Shown here piece after piece: positions 1 through 7,969 of a stretch of DNA of 28,627 bases. The position numbers were made by a program, and so were the translations under genes. This stretch comes from a virus, in the IMG/VR virus record IMGVR_UViG_3300033149_002650, positions 1 through 28,627 of that record; one strand, 5' to 3'. Each line of letters opens with the position of its first letter. Position 1 is the first letter of the stretch. The notes beneath the pieces were generated by a model, which was given only the letters and a program-made list of their open reading frames with translations, was not told the DNA's origin and ran no database searches.

Positions 1-39
1 TATTCTATTAATTTCATCAGGAGATATTATTTGTACCAT
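1..39 (-). CDS. Hypothetical protein, 5' fragment cut by window edge
   Basis: Only the first 13 codons are inside the window, reading MVQIISPDEINRI. The ATG at 39 follows a good Shine-Dalgarno site (AAGGAGAT, about 46-53) that overlaps the stop of the upstream coiled-coil gene. This spacing matches the other genes of the operon, so a real gene continues beyond position 1. Nothing can be said about its function. Confidence 0.6.
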   Translation of the reverse strand, partial: MVQIISPDEINRI

Positions 40-48
40 ATTATCTCC

Positions 49-990
49 TTATAAACCTGCTTTTATTTTATCCCACCAACTTATACCACTTTTTGTTTTT
101 TCTTTCATTTCTTCTTCAAGATTTAATTCTTTTACAACTAAATCTTTATAAGGCTTAGGAAGATTTTGTATTTTCACCTCTTTCCATTCACCATTTTCAT
201 CTAGATAACCACCTTGATTTACTATCATTTTATAATTATCTAGTGTTCGTTGATCTACTTTTGTTGTTTCTCCATCTCCTACACCAAGAATTTTCTTTGC
301 ATAAGGTTCTTCAGGTTCTCCATAAAATCCAACTCCAGTATATAATCTAACAATTTCTTCTTGCGACAACCTATCACCATACTTTTGTTGCAAATCACCA
401 AGCGTTACTCCTTTTTGTGCATCATCTAATAATTCTCTTTTTACACTTTCAGCTTTTTCACTAGCTGTTGCTTTCCTAGACTGTGCTTGTTGCCGCTGCC
501 ATTTAAATATTTCCCAAGCCCTATCTTCAGCCCTCTGTTTCCGTTTCTCCTGTAACTGTAATACACCAAATATAGTTCCAAGCACATTCTGTAAAGCATT
601 TCCTTCAAGCGATTTATAAGCCCCAATGGCTTCAAAAATATCTCCTACTCCTCTAGCTCCAGCCTGAATATACTGTGAACTTGGAACATAAATATCGGCA
701 GGATTAGGCACTACATCAGCGCCATACATACTTGTTCTTTGTCCAGCGAGAGGGTCATACTTTCCTTCTAACTGTCTGTCAAAAGCGTACAGGGCTTTTA
801 ATTGTTCTTCACCGGCCTTTTTATATTTACTAACAGGACTGCCAGCCTCTAGTTTAGTAGCAAATTCCTTTACCTTGCTAATAGCACCAGAATAATCTGG
901 TTTATAATCTCCTGGCGAACCACCAAATCTAGTGCCTCTTTCTTCTGCTTCTTTTTCTTGTAATTCTTCTGTTTCGGCCTCGTTAGCCAT
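49..990 (-). CDS. Putative virion-internal or ejection-type protein
   Basis: A 313-residue protein of no family I can name. The first 30 residues are rich in Glu and the body is mostly predicted helix. Residues about 105-150 hold a Gly/Ala/Leu-rich stretch (GARGVGDIFEAIGAY, then NVLGTIFGVLQLQ) that could be an amphipathic or weakly membrane-interacting helix. A charged coiled-coil stretch rich in Lys, Arg, Glu and Gln follows at about 150-190. The ATG at 990 has a strong site (GAGGTG). It sits at the distal end of the tail operon, after the fibre and tail-hub genes. In podoviruses, helical proteins injected with the DNA are often encoded there. The ejection role is inferred from position and composition only; a scaffold or assembly factor is equally possible. 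Confidence 0.75.
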   Translation of the reverse strand: MANEAETEELQEKEAEERGTRFGGSPGDYKPDYSGAISKVKEFATKLEAGSPVSKYKKAGEEQLKALYAFDRQLEGKYDPLAGQRTSMYGADVVPNPADIYVPSSQYIQAGARGVGDIFEAIGAYKSLEGNALQNVLGTIFGVLQLQEKRKQRAEDRAWEIFKWQRQQAQSRKATASEKAESVKRELLDDAQKGVTLGDLQQKYGDRLSQEEIVRLYTGVGFYGEPEEPYAKKILGVGDGETTKVDQRTLDNYKMIVNQGGYLDENGEWKEVKIQNLPKPYKDLVVKELNLEEEMKEKTKSGISWWDKIKAGL

Positions 991-1015
991 TATTCACCTC
1001 GCTTTCTTTTTAACC

Positions 1016-1663
1016 TTAGGCTTTTTCCATAGCCTCTCTTTGTAATGCTAAACCTTCTCTTTGTAATGCTTCCTGTCTTGCCTGAAATGCCCTCTGTTCT
1101 TCAGCCTGTGCTATACTAAACTGCCTGCCAAATTTTGCTCCTGCCATACTAGCAGATTCCTTTTCATGCTCTCTTGCCAGGGTCTGTTTGCCTCTTTCAA
1201 ATTCACTTTCTGTTTTTTCCATACCAAATCCTCTTCCTTTTTCTAATCTCGTTTTTTTAAATTCTAATGCCCTATCTATTGCTTCTTTGCGAATTGCCTG
1301 GCTTTCTTTAAGACGCTTCATTTCTTTACCAACTAATCCTCCGCCTGGCTCCGCCTCTGTCGCCTCGCCTACAATTCCTCTTTTGCCAGCCGTACTCCAA
1401 AACGCTTCTTGTTCGCTTGGAAAAGTTATCGCTTGTTCTCTACTCTTTAATTCAAACTCGCTCTTGCTCTCTCTAAGTCCTTGAGTATAACTAAACTCAA
1501 TCATCCGTTTAGCTAAATCAAAATCTCCTTTGGCAAGCTCAAGCATTTTTTTGTAGTAAGGCCTTAACTTTTCGTATGCTCTTTGAACTTCAGCCGTCCA
1601 GTCAAAACTGAAATCTCCAAAAGTATATTTACCGCCTTCGTATGTTGTCTCTGGTTGTGCCAC
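1016..1663 (-). CDS. Putative coiled-coil virion-internal or ejection-type protein
   Basis: A 215-residue, almost entirely helical, highly charged protein. Residues 1-25 carry aromatic residues (Tyr/Phe/Trp). Residues about 25-70 form one helix set. There is a Gly-rich break near GGGLVGKEMKR (about residue 108), and after about 110 a long Lys/Arg/Glu/Gln/Ala coiled coil ending in REALQREGLALQREAMEKA-like repeats. The start is GTG at 1663, overlapping the TAG of the upstream gene by one base (TAGTG), with AAAAGGAG as the ribosome site, so translation is probably coupled. With the following gene it forms a pair of helical proteins at the operon end. No family is recognised and the role is inferred from context. 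Confidence 0.75.
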   Translation of the reverse strand: MAQPETTYEGGKYTFGDFSFDWTAEVQRAYEKLRPYYKKMLELAKGDFDLAKRMIEFSYTQGLRESKSEFELKSREQAITFPSEQEAFWSTAGKRGIVGEATEAEPGGGLVGKEMKRLKESQAIRKEAIDRALEFKKTRLEKGRGFGMEKTESEFERGKQTLAREHEKESASMAGAKFGRQFSIAQAEEQRAFQARQEALQREGLALQREAMEKA

Positions 1664-1893
1664 TATTTACTCCTTTTTACTTTTTTTCTTTTAACCACTT
1701 CTGCCTCAAAATCCTTAAAGTGTGCTTTTGTTATTTCTCTTAAATCAATTCCTCTTTTTGCTCCTTTAGCATCAATATCATCAGGTGTTACATAATAAAT
1801 TTTATGATATTTCTCGGTAAACTTAATCCTGCCGTCTGGCATTTTTTCCCAATCTATGCCATTATAGTCATAATCTCTATATGTTAAAGCCAT
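1663..1893 (-). CDS. Small hypothetical protein with basic C-terminus
   Basis: A 76-residue protein starting at ATG 1893 behind AAAAGGAGG. The N-terminal half is rich in Tyr and Asp (MALTYRDYDYNGIDWEKM), the middle looks like a short beta/alpha unit, and the last 12 residues are strongly basic (KRKKVKRSK). Its stop overlaps the GTG start of the next gene, so the two are probably co-translated. It lies between a lectin-like tail protein and two coiled-coil proteins. I recognise no family. A small tail, plug or assembly protein is a guess from position. Confidence 0.7.
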   Translation of the reverse strand: MALTYRDYDYNGIDWEKMPDGRIKFTEKYHKIYYVTPDDIDAKGAKRGIDLREITKAHFKDFEAEVVKRKKVKRSK

Positions 1894-1904
1894 ATTTCCT
1901 CCTT

Positions 1905-2564
1905 TTATAATGGAATTTGACCTCCCATTTTACTTACTTCTTGATCATTCAAATACCTTGGATATACTGCAAAAAAATCATAAATTCCTTGAAACCGGCT
2001 GTTATTATTTAATTTAAAATAAGTATCATGTGTTCCAGTACTATCTGTAGACACAGATGGTCCTAAAATACTTTGCCCATCTAAAATTGTATTATATTTA
2101 CTATTAGATTGATCTATTCTAAAAATTACTGTATACCATTCATTAATAGAAAGAACTGGTCCAGAACCATCAGTATTCATTACGCCTTTACTTAGTGACT
2201 GACTTCTTATCTTGCCCGATGGTAAAACCCATAATCCAACATCTCCAGTTCCACCACAATTACAGTAAAATAAGTCCCTATTATGATCCTCCCCTATAGA
2301 TGTTAATTTAAATCTTATAATTGCTGACCAAAGGTCACTATTAAAAGACCAACTAGAACTTTCGACATTTCCGCTAAATTCTGTATATATAATTCCTTTG
2401 CCATAACAACCATCTGTAATTGATCCCCCAGTTCTAGTTCCATGTCTGCCATTACCACTTGAGTCTTGTGGATTGCCGCTAGTTTCATTCATTTTCCATA
2501 TTAAGGCTGGACTGGATGGATTATTTTCATCTGCATCTCGATGATAATATCTATGAAATTTCAT
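1905..2564 (-). CDS. LamG/concanavalin A-like lectin domain tail protein
   Basis: 219 residues that read as one concanavalin A-like (LamG/Laminin_G_3) jelly-roll. Typical signs are the entry LIWKMNETSGN followed by DSSGNGRHGT near residues 22-43, the alternating strands with aromatic residues, the NEWYTVIFRIDQS strand near 140-150, and the closing strand IYDFFAVYPRYLNDQEV near 195-210. In tail proteins such domains bind cell-surface or secreted glycans, so a receptor-binding or capsule-binding role is likely. The gene starts one base after the stop of the fibre gene just upstream, so the two may form one appendage. There is no signal peptide or catalytic residue pattern of a depolymerase. The fold call is firm; the function is inferred. 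Confidence 0.8.
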   Translation of the reverse strand: MKFHRYYHRDADENNPSSPALIWKMNETSGNPQDSSGNGRHGTRTGGSITDGCYGKGIIYTEFSGNVESSSWSFNSDLWSAIIRFKLTSIGEDHNRDLFYCNCGGTGDVGLWVLPSGKIRSQSLSKGVMNTDGSGPVLSINEWYTVIFRIDQSNSKYNTILDGQSILGPSVSTDSTGTHDTYFKLNNNSRFQGIYDFFAVYPRYLNDQEVSKMGGQIPL

Positions 2565-2565
2565 A

Positions 2566-3219
2566 CTATGTAAAATAAACCACTATTAATAAATCTGCCC
2601 CGGCAACAGTGCTTCCAACTTGATCAATATCAAAGGTTAAATAACTTCCATTGGCTACGCTAGTTGTATCTGGCGTACCTGATGTTCCAGAATGTTCACC
2701 AGCGGCAATTGTCGGTCTTCCCGACTGAGTTGAAAATATTGTTGAACCATCTTTATTAACATCAATAATAAGGCTTGCTCCTGTTGGGGCAGTATCTACA
2801 TATATAAATACTTTATCAATTGTTAATGTATCACCAGTCTTGTTATACCATCTTAAAGTTTGATCTGTTCCTGTAGCTAAATTCCCATAAACTGCTCTCT
2901 CTATTTGCGGTATTCCTGTTGCGGTTGAGTCTTCATTTTTCCACTTATTATCACTACTATCATAAGTTAAAACCTGATTATCAGTAACACCTGATATGGT
3001 CACATTGCTAAGCGTTTCAAGGGCATAAACGGTAAAATCACTAAGACTTGCTCCGGTTTTTGATATTTTACTCCAAGCAATTGCCGCGCTACTAGAAATA
3101 TTGGCATTGGTAATACCACCATTGTAATCGTTTAAGATATTATCAAATTCATCATTTAGGTCTGATGCCGTTAATGTATCGCCTGTATCCCACTCAACGA
3201 GCCTACTCAAGCTTGACAT
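2566..3219 (-). CDS. Tail fibre protein
   Basis: 217 residues. The N-terminus (SRLVEWDTGDTLTASDLNDEFDNIL) is the LTASDLNxEFDNI entry found in many phage tail fibres, followed by short repeats around SSSAAIAWSKISKTGASLSDF. The C-terminal ~90 residues form a beta-sandwich-like module (KVFIYVDTAPTGASLIIDV, then RPTIAAGEHSGTSG, ending ADLLIVVYFT) also common at the ends of virion fibres. The ATG at 3219 has GGAGGCG as ribosome site. It lies between the gp10-like tail hub gene and the LamG gene, consistent with a host-contact appendage. Which end attaches to the tail is not shown. Confidence 0.8.
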   Translation of the reverse strand: MSSLSRLVEWDTGDTLTASDLNDEFDNILNDYNGGITNANISSSAAIAWSKISKTGASLSDFTVYALETLSNVTISGVTDNQVLTYDSSDNKWKNEDSTATGIPQIERAVYGNLATGTDQTLRWYNKTGDTLTIDKVFIYVDTAPTGASLIIDVNKDGSTIFSTQSGRPTIAAGEHSGTSGTPDTTSVANGSYLTFDIDQVGSTVAGADLLIVVYFT

Positions 3220-3256
3220 TTTCGCCTCCTTCCATTGTAATTAATAATACCATAAT

Positions 3257-4768
3257 TTATCCTTCTGCGATTGCCCTTAACCCCCTAGGCTTATATAAGA
3301 CTTGATATTCTCTGATTCTTATTTCGTCTGTGCTTGTATTATTAGTGAATTTATACTGTATTTTATAAGCATTGCCTCCGCCCCAATCCAACCTCTCTCT
3401 AACAATAGTAGCTGTTCCTAGCTTATCATGGTCTAAGATAATCGGAAAAACAGAACTTGTTCCGCTTAAATCAACCGTATCCAAATCATCAAAAGTATAA
3501 CCGTCTTTAGAGTAATCAACATCCAGCTCTACATCGCTTTCTACATCGCCTGCTATATATAAATATTTCCATTTGCATTTGCTTTCAGGATACGGGTTAT
3601 ACATCCTTGTCTTAAACTGCATATCAATAGCTTCTCCATTGTCATCTGTTGAGTTATCAAACTTGTAGGTTTTGGCGCTTGCAGATGACTCTCCAAAATA
3701 AATTTCAGGATAACCGCTTATTGTTGACATTGTAAAACATGAGGCATTAATACCTGTATGTCTTGTCCAGCCCTTAGTCAAAGTATCATAAACTAATACC
3801 AGATTATTATAAGTTCCACTATTAGTTACCGCCCACCATAGTTTCCTGCCATCATAAATACCAGCACAATTTTTAAGTTGCGATTTAACTAAACCATCCA
3901 TTGTTGCTTCAATCGAATCAGATATAATTTCACCAGCTAATATCTGTCCGTACCTTGTTCTTAAAACACTCTTAAAATGCGGTATATTCCCCGCTAATGT
4001 CAAAAAGTAAATATCATTATCTGTTTCTATTATTGACCTTCTTGATTGTGCCCCTAGTCCCGTTAATCGCTCCCCCATATCGTCTACTGTAAAATCAGTT
4101 GCCCCAAAGCCAGTTAAAGACCAAACTCTATTCTTTTTAAAAATAAACAGCTCGTCTTTTAATACTCCCATGCCTATTGCTGTATCACCATCATTTGGAT
4201 TAATATCAATATAGTCATTGGCGGTATCCCAAGTGTCAGGGTCATTTAATGCCGACCAATAAAGTCTACCTGCGGCGGTGAGAACAAACATATAGTTATG
4301 AAACCACTTAGCATCTACACCCTTTGGAAAAGCGGCCACTGTTGATGTTGAAGTACCATTAGTTGTTTTTAAAACTGTATCAGTGTCGTTGACAATATAA
4401 GTAGCATCTTTGGCAGTCACAAAAACATGGTCTTTGCCCGCTGTTTGAGCCGAAGCCCCCGTCAATGCCGCCCAAGCCCCACTTCCATCCCAGGCCTCAA
4501 CTACACAATTGGAACTATCAGCATTGTCTCTCGCCCTAATAATAAATTTAGTGCCGCCTGAAAATTCAATCATCCCTAATGCAAGGATGGGCTTGCTAAT
4601 TTTTACATCTGTTCCCTCTTCTGAGTAACCGCTTCTTTTCTTAATCAGCTGGTCGTCTAAAAAGCAATTTAAAGCATCGGCACAATAACCTTCCGACAAT
4701 AGTTCGGGCTTAAGTTTGTCATTATAGCCTATAAATTTGGTTTCTCGAATAACTTTCAGTCGTTGCAT
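3257..4768 (-). CDS. Tail hub/stabilisation protein, P22 gp10-like beta-propeller
   Basis: 503 residues. The N-terminal stretch with EGYCADALNCFLDDQLIKKRSGY matches the 'ALNxxxDxxGxLxKRPGY' entry of phage stabilisation proteins (P22 gp10 type, which plug the adaptor and carry the fibres). The next ~350 residues are repeated beta-blades with WxG/WxH-type strands (VVEAWDGSGAW, RLYWSALNDPDTWD, VWSLTGFGATDF, VYDTLTKGWTRHTG), as expected for a propeller. A final beta-sandwich of ~100 residues follows. It lies next to a gp4-like adaptor, the same pair as in P22-type short tails. The propeller is inferred from the blade pattern; the exact blade number was not counted. Confidence 0.8.
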   Translation of the reverse strand: MQRLKVIRETKFIGYNDKLKPELLSEGYCADALNCFLDDQLIKKRSGYSEEGTDVKISKPILALGMIEFSGGTKFIIRARDNADSSNCVVEAWDGSGAWAALTGASAQTAGKDHVFVTAKDATYIVNDTDTVLKTTNGTSTSTVAAFPKGVDAKWFHNYMFVLTAAGRLYWSALNDPDTWDTANDYIDINPNDGDTAIGMGVLKDELFIFKKNRVWSLTGFGATDFTVDDMGERLTGLGAQSRRSIIETDNDIYFLTLAGNIPHFKSVLRTRYGQILAGEIISDSIEATMDGLVKSQLKNCAGIYDGRKLWWAVTNSGTYNNLVLVYDTLTKGWTRHTGINASCFTMSTISGYPEIYFGESSASAKTYKFDNSTDDNGEAIDMQFKTRMYNPYPESKCKWKYLYIAGDVESDVELDVDYSKDGYTFDDLDTVDLSGTSSVFPIILDHDKLGTATIVRERLDWGGGNAYKIQYKFTNNTSTDEIRIREYQVLYKPRGLRAIAEG

Positions 4769-4774
4769 ATTAAT

Positions 4775-5482
4775 TTATAATGTATGGCTAAAATCTAAAT
4801 CTAAACCAACAGTATCAGTAACTCCTTTAATATCGTCTGCTTTTCTGTCCTCTAATTCCCTCTGCATTTTTGCCACTCCCGCCTCAAATTCTAATAAATA
4901 TCTGGCCGCTGCTGTTTCCTCTTGTTGACCTTTTCTTAATAAAGTCCCCGCCGCCCCTAAAGAAATTAATCCACCATACCGATCAGGAAATGGGATATCA
5001 ATGGTATCGCTGGCCGCATCTAATTCATCAGGAATACTTACATACCAAATAGTTATATTGTCAGAACCATCCTCATCGGGTATTGGCAAAAATCCTACAT
5101 AATCGCCCCTTAAGTAATATGCTGGGGCTCTATGGACTGCCACCCCTATATTGGTATTGGCTAAATCCCTTCTAACATCATCAATGCCTATAGGCAACGC
5201 TCTTTTGGCTGTTGAATTAGCAGTATTAGGGTCATAGTTAATTTCTACCCTTTGTATCTTCCAAAAATCGCTTGGCAAAGCATATTCCTGTTGGTCTTCC
5301 ACTGAGCCTGCAGTTACCTTCTTGCTATAGTAGCTTTCAAATACTTCGCAGATAGCAGTAAATAAACTCATATAATAATGGTTTATTTCCCTATCTACTT
5401 CAGCCTGTGTCCAGTCTGCAGTGACGGCCTCATCTAAATAACTTCTAGTTTGTCCTCTTAAATTTGTAAGACTTTTACTCAT
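4775..5482 (-). CDS. Head-tail adaptor, P22 gp4-like
   Basis: 235 residues. The start (LTNLRGQTRSYLDEA, then WTQAEVDREINHYYMSLF) is the helical entry of connector proteins that bind under the portal. A beta section follows, with EYALPSDFWKIQRVEI near residues 70-85 and YYLRGDYVGFLPIPD near 120-135, and the protein ends in a long C-terminal helix (ETAAARYLLEFEAGVAKMQRELE). Length and layout agree with gp4-like adaptors of short-tailed phages. The ATG overlaps the upstream stop by four bases (ATGA, 5479-5482), and the gp10-like gene follows 6 bases later. The family call rests on recognised motifs, not an alignment. Confidence 0.75.
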   Translation of the reverse strand: MSKSLTNLRGQTRSYLDEAVTADWTQAEVDREINHYYMSLFTAICEVFESYYSKKVTAGSVEDQQEYALPSDFWKIQRVEINYDPNTANSTAKRALPIGIDDVRRDLANTNIGVAVHRAPAYYLRGDYVGFLPIPDEDGSDNITIWYVSIPDELDAASDTIDIPFPDRYGGLISLGAAGTLLRKGQQEETAAARYLLEFEAGVAKMQRELEDRKADDIKGVTDTVGLDLDFSHTL

Positions 5483-5715
5483 GTATCACTCCAATCTGTT
5501 GTTGGTTTAGTTGATTCAGTCCAGCTAGTTGTTGGTTTAGTTGACTCAGTCCAGCTAGTTGTCGTTGGTGTTGGACTTGGCCAGACGACATTTGCTTCGC
5601 TATCAGTTATCCTATCATTAAAAAAGTATCCCTTACTTGCATAAGGACTAGACACATTAAAAGCATTTGTATCATTAAATAGTGTTTCTGGTTGGTATCT
5701 AATTGTTGATGTCAT
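5479..5715 (-). CDS. Small Thr/Trp-repeat virion protein
   Basis: A 78-residue protein. The first 45 residues are mixed (YQPETLFNDTNAFNVSSPYASKGYFF). A Pro-Thr linker (WPSPTPTTT) is followed by two exact copies of a 10-residue unit, SWTESTKPTT, and a third degenerate copy. It is joined by four-base overlaps to both neighbours (5712-5715 upstream, 5479-5482 downstream), so its expression is tied to the DNRLRE-type protein and the adaptor. Short TxxWTxxxK repeats are familiar from small phage structural proteins, but I know no function. It could be a tail-tip or head-fibre linker. Confidence 0.75.
   Translation of the reverse strand: MTSTIRYQPETLFNDTNAFNVSSPYASKGYFFNDRITDSEANVVWPSPTPTTTSWTESTKPTTSWTESTKPTTDWSDT
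5497..5556 (-). repeat. Tandem 30-bp coding repeat (two units)
   Basis: Two 30-bp units, each encoding SWTESTKPTT, differ by one base (GATTCA versus GACTCA on the plus strand). A partial third unit continues toward the stop. Near-identity at DNA level suggests recent duplication, unlike the scrambled codons of the SPS arrays elsewhere in the window. Confidence 0.85.
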
Positions 5716-6725
5716 AAAAATACTGGTGCCCCCCTTAATGATAAAGTATAAGTAATCACTAATTTAGGCTTGTTTGAGCCATTATCAGCAAAATATCCTT
5801 TCCAGTATGATCTTGCCGATGGGGCATTATTATCAACATCGTTAGCTGGTCTAATTCCCAACTTAGTTATTCCAGTTAAAGAAATGGCATTTTTTCCATC
5901 TGCATTTAATGTAAGCGTGTGATATTCAGAAGTAGCAGCTAAAGTTGAAATAGAATAATCGGTAGCAAATCTTGTTGACCCCCATTTTGCTATATCAAAA
6001 TCAGCGGCCACTAATCCTGTATTAGAAGCAGGGTTACATGAAACTAGACTTAAATCCGCAGGATAGGTAGCTTCCGTAGTATCTCCAGTTGTTGTACTAT
6101 AAAAAGATATTTCTGCATCAGTAACATTATTCTCCCCCCCAATGGAACTAGTATCAAAGAGAAAAGGACACCTACTAATTACATAAAAATATGGGTCAGC
6201 TACATATTCTCCTTGGGTTAATGGCAGTTCAACATCACTATCCTGAACTTCAGTTGCTGTTGCTGCTCCCCTTGCGTCTGCCCAAGTAGAATTACCTTCT
6301 GTTTCAAGCCTTCCATCAACACTTGTACTTTCTGGATCAACATCGGGATAAAAAGTATCAGTAGCTCTCATTATTAACGGCAACCATGCCCTAGGAGCAA
6401 TTAATCCCTGAAAATGAGGGATAACGATTTCATAATTATAAATTTTGTCAATCAATTCCCCCGCTATTTCTAGTCCTTCTAAAGCCAACCTAAACTTCTT
6501 TAAATATGGGCTTTTACTAAAAAACACCGCCTGATAAATAGGCAGACCTTTTTTAGTGTATTCTCCAGTAAAAAAGTGAATACCATCAGGAGATACTTTA
6601 ACAATTTTATAGTTATTCTTAATCTTGGCCCACTTTTGTAGCTCAAGATAACCTCTGCCATACCAAGTATTAGCAAAAGCCAGAAGATATTTTTGATATT
6701 TGTTAAAAAGCGACCTGATTAACAT
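5712..6725 (-). CDS. DNRLRE-like beta-domain virion protein
   Basis: 337 residues in two parts. Residues about 1-115 are helical and basic (LFNKYQKYLLAFANTWYGRG, then LKKFRLALEGLEIAGELIDKIYNYE). Residues about 125-330 form a beta-rich domain ending SNKPKLVITYT, the typical last strand of DNRLRE domains, with TLTLNADGKNAISLTGITKLGIR before it. It is paralogous over its whole length to the non-repeat part of the protein encoded at 11883-13469: both share YQKxLxxxAN, GR, FQGL and KPKL/EDPKL-type motifs. The ATG overlaps the upstream stop (TAATG). DNRLRE modules occur in surface and carbohydrate-related proteins, so a virion surface role is likely but unproven. Confidence 0.75.
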   Translation of the reverse strand: MLIRSLFNKYQKYLLAFANTWYGRGYLELQKWAKIKNNYKIVKVSPDGIHFFTGEYTKKGLPIYQAVFFSKSPYLKKFRLALEGLEIAGELIDKIYNYEIVIPHFQGLIAPRAWLPLIMRATDTFYPDVDPESTSVDGRLETEGNSTWADARGAATATEVQDSDVELPLTQGEYVADPYFYVISRCPFLFDTSSIGGENNVTDAEISFYSTTTGDTTEATYPADLSLVSCNPASNTGLVAADFDIAKWGSTRFATDYSISTLAATSEYHTLTLNADGKNAISLTGITKLGIRPANDVDNNAPSARSYWKGYFADNGSNKPKLVITYTLSLRGAPVFL

Positions 6726-7702
6726 TATTTAATCTCCAACAACCAATACATTAGCTTAGCATCCCCCGTAGCGTCATCTCCAGCATTATTAGCATCTCTG
6801 CCAACCTGTAAACTTAAACTGTCTCCCGCTGTCCATGCTGTAGTTGTTAATGTCTTGCTTGCTATTTTAATTTTAGTAACAGCGTCTGCAACTGTATCTG
6901 CTGTAAAAGTATCAGTTTGAGCATACGCTTCATCCCAAGTTTCACCACTTGCTACTCCATTATGTTTACAATACCAAACTACCTTTTTATCAGTAGCTGA
7001 AGCCATTCTATAAACAATATATAAAGTAGCTGAAGCAATAGTAATTCCTAATGGTATAGGCACTTGCCACTCATCCCACTCATCTGAATCAGCATCAAAG
7101 TCTAAAGTAGTATCTTTTAAATTAGTTCCATTATTTACTGTTTTAGCTGGTTTACTAGCGTTATTAGTGTTCTGGTCAGCTGATAAGGCATTACCCATAA
7201 TTCTAACTACGGTATGAGTATGTAGAGTTGTATTGCCGCCACCAGTTAAAGTATTCAAATTAGCGGCTGTTACATTAGCTGAAGCTCCATCAAGTTTATT
7301 TAGTTCCGCAGTTGTTGAAGTCAACCCATCTAATTTATCAAACTCTGTTGTTGTTACTCCAGTTGCTCTTAAATCTTTTGCATAATTAAGGTCATCTTTT
7401 GTTCCAGTAAAACCATCTAATTTGTTTACTTCTGCCGCTGTTGCTGTTATATCGCTTATCCCACCAGCCAAAGTATGCTTATGACCAGGATTACATGAAC
7501 TGCTATTAGTCAATTTATAATTTAAACTATCACTATCAGCAGAGTTAGTAATACCAACATTATTCTGTAACTTTTTTATAGCGTCATTTTGAAACGACTC
7601 TAATCCAGCATGATCTACTGTTCCCGTTACACTTGTAGCCGTTGGGTCAACAGGACTATCCTTGCTAGTTGGAAAAGCTGATGTTGCCGGTGTATATGCC
7701 AT
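6725..7702 (-). CDS. Tail fibre with AAEVNKLDG-type repeats
   Basis: 325 residues. The centre (about 85-155) holds the classic fibre repeats TATAAEVNKLDG, TTTEFDKLDGLTSTTAELNKLDG and TAANLNTLTGG, which form triple-helical or coiled shafts in phage fibres. The N-terminal 75 residues contain VDHAGLESFQNDAIKKLQNNVG, likely the attachment part, and a GHKHT metal-binding-like turn. The C-terminal ~140 residues are a beta-sandwich (PLGITIASATLYIVYRM to AKLMYWLLEIK). The start is ATG at 7702. The product is probably a trimeric receptor-contacting fibre. The related C-terminal style in the 2566-3219 gene suggests a modular set of appendages. Confidence 0.85.
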   Translation of the reverse strand: MAYTPATSAFPTSKDSPVDPTATSVTGTVDHAGLESFQNDAIKKLQNNVGITNSADSDSLNYKLTNSSSCNPGHKHTLAGGISDITATAAEVNKLDGFTGTKDDLNYAKDLRATGVTTTEFDKLDGLTSTTAELNKLDGASANVTAANLNTLTGGGNTTLHTHTVVRIMGNALSADQNTNNASKPAKTVNNGTNLKDTTLDFDADSDEWDEWQVPIPLGITIASATLYIVYRMASATDKKVVWYCKHNGVASGETWDEAYAQTDTFTADTVADAVTKIKIASKTLTTTAWTAGDSLSLQVGRDANNAGDDATGDAKLMYWLLEIK

Positions 7703-7705
7703 ATT

Positions 7706-7969
7706 TTATCTCCGTGCACAAATATATAAAGTTCCACCGCTTGAAACTGCCAATGCTGATATCCTGGTAAACTCAACAGGAAAATCAAACATAGTATCTG
7801 CCTTTAGCAAAAAATCTCCAGCTTGTGCTCCGCGATCGAATGCAATATACGCATCTTCTGTACAATGGAGAATTGCTCCTTTACATTTATTTTCAAAATC
7901 TGCTTCTTTTGCAATTGTTGTGCTGGTAGAAATTTGTTCCATTTCTACCGCTTTATCTGTGTCTGCCAT
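7706..7969 (-). CDS. Small beta-rich virion protein
   Basis: 87 residues, almost all predicted beta strands after residue 25: KGAILHCTEDAYIAFDRG, GDFLLKADTMFDFPVEF, then SALAVSSGGTLYICARR. This pattern (an 'IxFD...GxxLKAGD...F...AVSSxGTL' sequence) is common in small phage proteins found beside fibre or head genes, often a single small beta-barrel. The ATG at 7969 lies within the end of the upstream glycosyltransferase gene (17-bp overlap), and its ribosome site GCGAGGTG is inside that gene. A decoration, spike-base or fibre-linker role is inferred only. Confidence 0.75.
   Translation of the reverse strand: MADTDKAVEMEQISTSTTIAKEADFENKCKGAILHCTEDAYIAFDRGAQAGDFLLKADTMFDFPVEFTRISALAVSSGGTLYICARR

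Noticed and set aside
1188-1484. 98-codon and other plus-strand open frames across the window
   Set aside because: They overlap well-supported minus-strand genes, lack ribosome sites and show no recognisable domain.
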